Part shown: in pieces, positions 61,509 to 64,000 of the stretch
How positions within the stretch are numbered: position 1 is the first letter of the stretch
Layout of the letters: each line of letters starts with the position of its first letter
DNA from: Bacteroidota bacterium
GTDB lineage: Bacteria; Bacteroidota; Bacteroidia; UBA8524
Direction of reading: 5' to 3'
Assembly: GCA_016124735.1 (NCBI GenBank)
Contig: WGMZ01000038.1
Span: forward strand, 16,643 to 80,642
Length of the DNA stretch: 64,000 nucleotides
Position numbers and translations under genes: made by a program
The notes under the pieces: generated by a model
What the model was told of the DNA's origin: nothing
What the model saw: only the letters and a program-made list of their open reading frames with translations
The model's database searches: none

Positions 61509-61583
61509 GGGAGTTTAGCTCAGTTGGTTCAGAGCATCTGCCTTACAAGCAGAGGGTCGGGGGTTCGAATCCCTCAACTCCCA
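61509..61583 (+). tRNA. tRNA-Val (anticodon TAC)
   Basis: 75 nt. The acceptor GGGAGTT pairs with AACTCCC, followed by discriminator A. The D-arm contains TAGCTCAGTTGGT, the anticodon stem-loop is TCTGC-CTTACAA-GCAGA with anticodon TAC, and the T-arm is GGGGGTTCGAATCCCTC. CCA is not encoded. It reads valine codons GUA and, by wobble, GUG. A terminator with G-U pairs follows. Confidence 0.97.
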
Positions 61584-61593
61584 CAATAATAGC

Positions 61594-61630
61594 AAGGGTT
61601 TTAAGTCGAAAAGATTTAAGGCCCTTTTTT
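61594..61630 (+). terminator. Terminator after tRNA-Val
   Basis: AAGGGTTTTAA pairs with TTAAGGCCCTT (including two G-U pairs) around an 11-nt loop, followed by six T. Confidence 0.7.
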
Positions 61631-61652
61631 ATTTGCATACAATTTGCATACA
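61631..61652 (+). repeat. Two tandem copies of ATTTGCATACA after tRNA-Val; possible integrase attachment region
   Basis: ATTTGCATACA occurs at 61631-61641 and again at 61642-61652, directly after the tRNA terminator. tRNA 3' ends are common integration sites, and the sequence after this point is AT-rich and accessory. The paired repeat could be an integrase arm or core site. No duplicate of the tRNA 3' end is visible before the window ends, so an att site is not proven. Confidence 0.4.
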
Positions 61653-61713
61653 AATACACTGTAAAGTTTTTTTTTTCATTTTGAATTAGAGAATTGTAAA
61701 GCTAATTTTCAAC

Positions 61714-62757
61714 ATGGATAAAGAAACCTATGTTGCTAATAATAGATGGCAGTTTAGTTACCAAGAAGACACTGGTTATTCAATAATTCCATCAGAGCCA
61801 GAACTTCAAAAGCTACCCGAAACACTTTTCAAATATTATTCAGTTAGTGATAATTCACTGAGTGCCCTAACTGAATTCTATTTGTATGGTTCACACCCAG
61901 AACAATTAAACGACCCTTTAGATTGCAGTTATGAGTTATTAAAATTCGATAACGCCTCCTTCATCTATAACCTTATGAATCATGGCAACTTTAGTAATCC
62001 TGATTACCCAATGCATCAAATTGAAATGGAAATTGAATGCCAAAAGAATAATCAATATAGTCACTTTATCAAGTCAGCAAAGAATCTGTTTAAAGACTTG
62101 ATTTTCGAAAAACTTGGAATACTAAGCCTAACCTCTTCGGTTAAGAATGAGTTAATGTGGTCTTACTATTCAAATCATGCTGGCTTTTGTTTGGAATATG
62201 ACTATTATCAATTTGGACTTAATGCTCATGGGCCATTTCCTATTAATTATAGTGATGACTTCAGTCCAATTTCAGTTAATAACAATTACACTTCAGTCCT
62301 TTACATGACAACATTGAAGACAAAAAGTTGGAAACATGAAAAAGAATGGCGCTTTCTCCTTGAATCTGAACAGTTGATGGAATTGCCGATGGTCAACAGA
62401 ATGAAACGTTCAAACTCAACGACAAGGAAATTCAGAATAAATCCTCACGCATTAAAGTCAGTTACCTTTGGAGCAAACTTTTTTAACAAGGAATTTGAAT
62501 GGGAAACGTCTTTAGAGAGACCAAAAGCGGTTACGGTTAAAATGGATTTAAAAAAATTCCCACTCAAACTATCCGAACACCTTGAAAGGATAATTGATTT
62601 CAGCTTAAAACTCGGAATCCCAATTTATTTAATGCTCTTGATACCTCAACAGGCACAATTATACAGATGCCCAATTGAGATAGTTAAATTAGCAAGATTC
62701 AATTATGAAATTCTCCTAAGTCCAACTTGCTTAAATCATGAAAATGAAGAAATTTAA
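61714..62757 (+). CDS. DUF2971 domain protein
   Basis: 347 residues. The DUF2971 pattern is visible: LFKYYSVSDNSLSALTEFYLYGSHPEQLNDPLDCSYE near residue 35, LGILSLTSSVKNELMWSYYSNHAGFCLEYDY near residue 135, and LKTKSWKHEKEWRFLLES near residue 205. DUF2971 proteins are widespread, often on mobile or defence-rich islands, with no firm biochemical role. The gene is AT-rich and overlaps the next gene by 20 bp. First gene after the tRNA, in line with horizontal acquisition. Confidence 0.8.
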   Translation: MDKETYVANNRWQFSYQEDTGYSIIPSEPELQKLPETLFKYYSVSDNSLSALTEFYLYGSHPEQLNDPLDCSYELLKFDNASFIYNLMNHGNFSNPDYPMHQIEMEIECQKNNQYSHFIKSAKNLFKDLIFEKLGILSLTSSVKNELMWSYYSNHAGFCLEYDYYQFGLNAHGPFPINYSDDFSPISVNNNYTSVLYMTTLKTKSWKHEKEWRFLLESEQLMELPMVNRMKRSNSTTRKFRINPHALKSVTFGANFFNKEFEWETSLERPKAVTVKMDLKKFPLKLSEHLERIIDFSLKLGIPIYLMLLIPQQAQLYRCPIEIVKLARFNYEILLSPTCLNHENEEI

Positions 62758-63328
62758 AGCATTTGCATTCGCATCCTTAGTTGTGTTATCCTTCAACTTC
62801 ACAATAAATGGAAATGAAAACGACCCTTGCAAAAAGGCTTTTGTCAAACAAAAGAAAAGCAAAGAAAATTCCGAGCTATTTGCCGACACTTCATTTCTTC
62901 AAACTAAGTATTGCAATTTCTACAGCGACATGAAGAGAAGCCTTGCGATTTCTTTTGTCCGCACCGATTCGTTGAATTATCTTGAGTTTGCTAGTGTTTA
63001 CATGGGTAAGGACGGATTTAAACGCAAATTCGTATTGGGGCCGAACGTTGCAATTGGTTTCATATTCAAGGATGGAACAAGCCAGATTATTCGATTCGAA
63101 GGATCTGAACAATTATTAACAAATCTTTCAAATGCAACCACAAACCGAATCATATTATCAAAAGAAATGCTTGATAAACTTATGTCTGTGCCAATTTCGA
63201 AGTTTGAAATGCAGAACCCTTTTGGGCTTTTGAATCAAAGTAAAGTAATAGCTGAAATACTATCCTCTAAGCAAAGCGAAAGAGTTATTAAAATTGCCCA
63301 CTGTTTTCATGATAGAGTTGCAGAGTAG
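62738..63328 (+). CDS. Small exported protein of unknown function
   Basis: 196 residues with a signal peptide (MKMKKFKAFAFASLVVLSFNFTING). The mature protein shows a beta-rich sequence with FKDGTSQIIRFEGSEQLLTN and no known motif. It overlaps the DUF2971 gene by 20 bp, so the two are co-expressed. It is AT-rich like its neighbour. Function unknown. Confidence 0.6.
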   Translation: MKMKKFKAFAFASLVVLSFNFTINGNENDPCKKAFVKQKKSKENSELFADTSFLQTKYCNFYSDMKRSLAISFVRTDSLNYLEFASVYMGKDGFKRKFVLGPNVAIGFIFKDGTSQIIRFEGSEQLLTNLSNATTNRIILSKEMLDKLMSVPISKFEMQNPFGLLNQSKVIAEILSSKQSERVIKIAHCFHDRVAE

Positions 63329-63862
63329 AGGTCAAGAATTGTAAATACATTTCATTCTTAAAATAGACCACTGACTCACTGTCACAAAGTAATGTTGCAC
63401 TTTCTGTGACACCATTTGAAATACACCTATTGAGGCAAACAAACGCAGATTTTCATTCTCTGAAGAGCTTATAAGAAGCCTTTAAAGTACCTATTGAAAA
63501 AGCCCTCGCCTCGCGTGCGCCTGCGCGTATTGTTGTTGAAAGACGAAATCTGTCAATGTTTATGGCTATCCTGAGGCATTTCAGTGATATTAAAAAAGAA
63601 CAAGGAAGTGCATCCGCACATTCCGCGCGCGTGCGCGTATTGGGCTCATTAATATCTCATTTTGATTCTGCGTGCGTGGTGATAGGGAGAAAACCTTCAC
63701 ACGCGTGATGACCTCCGAAAAACCTTCCTTATTTGTGACACTTATTTACCCTTTATCTAAACGGTCAAAAGGTGTCGTTTGAATTCGTCGCTTATTGACC
63801 TTTTCAACTTTTCATGGACATTCCCACAATACGCAAATCCCAATTTCCTAAGTCGGTCTTTT
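63329..63862. other. Intergenic stretch between the exported protein and the insertion sequence
   Basis: 534 bp with no confident gene. It has a hairpin (TGTCACAAAGT at 63380-63390 with ACTTTCTGTGACA at 63399-63411), a 78-codon open frame at 63475-63708 whose first ATG is at 63556, an 11-bp direct repeat TGCGCGTATTG (63522-63532, 63632-63642), and an alternating purine-pyrimidine run CGCGCGCGTGCGCGTA (63623-63638). The region looks like remnants between mobile DNA. Confidence 0.5.
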
Positions 63863-64000
63863 TGTAACACTCCCCTAATTTAAGACCATCGGGTTAGTTA
63901 AGAAATCGAAATTAAATTTGACTAACCATGACAACAAAAAGAACGCGTCGGAAATTTTCGGCAGAATTCAAGACCAAGGTCGCATTGGATGCGATTCGTG
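63863..64000 (+). mobile_element. Left end of an IS3-like insertion sequence, cut by window edge
   Basis: The candidate left terminal repeat starts with TGTAACACTCCCCTAA at 63863. A -7 promoter element TAAATTTG lies at 63913-63920, and the transposase OrfA begins at 63928. The right end is outside the window, so the terminal repeat and target duplication cannot be checked. Confidence 0.65.
63928..64000 (+). CDS. IS3-family transposase OrfA, N-terminal fragment
   Basis: The reading frame from the ATG at 63928 gives MTTKRTRRKFSAEFKTKVAL then DAIR at the window end. This is the usual N-terminus of IS3/IS150-type OrfA helix-turn-helix proteins. It is truncated by the window, not by mutation, and missed by the ORF track because it is short. 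The ATG is 7 nt after a TAnnTTTG element. Confidence 0.85.
   Translation, partial: MTTKRTRRKFSAEFKTKVALDAIR

Noticed and set aside
61226-61684. 152-aa plus-strand ORF
   Set aside because: Spans the metB start, promoter and the whole tRNA-Val gene, so it cannot be a protein gene.

Overview
This window is a chromosomal segment of a Bacteroidota bacterium. The evidence is a complete gliding/type IX secretion (T9SS) core (porP/sprF, gldK, gldL, gldM, gldN), two secreted proteins with T9SS sorting domains (one type A, one type B), the conserved acpP-fabF-rnc / IPExxxVDY-pyk and purH-mreBCD-mrdA-rodA blocks, and many promoters with the Bacteroidota -7 element TAnnTTTG, often with almost no 5' leader. 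Species cannot be fixed from the sequence.

Layout. 1-4524 (minus): a carotenoid operon led by an ECF sigma factor (sigma, crtI, crtB, a small exported protein, a two-domain CrtYcd/CarR-type lycopene cyclase, then a second CrtI/CrtD-like desaturase cut by the window edge). 4843-5908: pterin genes (a PTPS with a C-x5-HGH motif, and folE). 5950-8495: a soluble multi-PAS histidine kinase plus a single-domain receiver. 8490-11998: mmcQ/yjbR-like, serS, mscL, tyrS. 12058-15311: an AT-rich pair of secreted proteins, the first with a 10-C homopolymer, the second a 912-aa PKD-rich T9SS substrate. 15362-18013: cinA and a dihydrolipoamide acyltransferase (E2). 18169-21093: an exported YD-like repeat protein, then an ECF sigma factor overlapping a protein that joins a cytoplasmic anti-sigma-like head and a membrane anchor to a beta-barrel-like domain. 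21179-22798: pyrG.

22799-29946 (minus): purH-mreB-mreC-mreD-mrdA-rodA, the rod-shape elongation machinery. 29943-32204 (minus): acpP-fabF-rnc, divergent from IPExxxVDY-pyk. 34427-36641: DUF2480 and bifunctional ftcD. 36740-45057 (minus): the T9SS/gliding locus porP-gldK-gldL-gldM-gldN, a terminator, then a second gldM-gldN pair without a second gldL. 45174-48009: hemD, a DUF4271 membrane protein and divergent hemW. 48223-52685: nfu, divergent hscA, a small outer-membrane-like protein and an OmpA-family protein. 52651-55600 (minus): a PTPS paralogue, a small membrane protein, fabD and a GT39-like glycosyltransferase. 55884-58584: a T9SS type A substrate, hldD-like epimerase and a VOC protein. 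58699-61299 (minus): a metB-like enzyme, PrsW-like protease and TIGR02757.

61509-64000: tRNA-Val(TAC) followed by what looks like the start of an accessory island: an 11-bp tandem repeat after the tRNA terminator, a DUF2971 gene, a small exported protein, about 530 bp of mostly non-coding sequence, and the left end of an IS3-like insertion sequence running off the window.

The most notable points are the duplicated gldM-gldN pair, the ECF sigma/trans-envelope-like partner, the ECF-led carotenoid operon with a three-copy TGTTAAACA motif in its control region, the poly-C tract, the two PTPS-II paralogues and the tRNA-adjacent island. Most of the rest is ordinary core genome. All calls come from reading the sequence; no database search was run.
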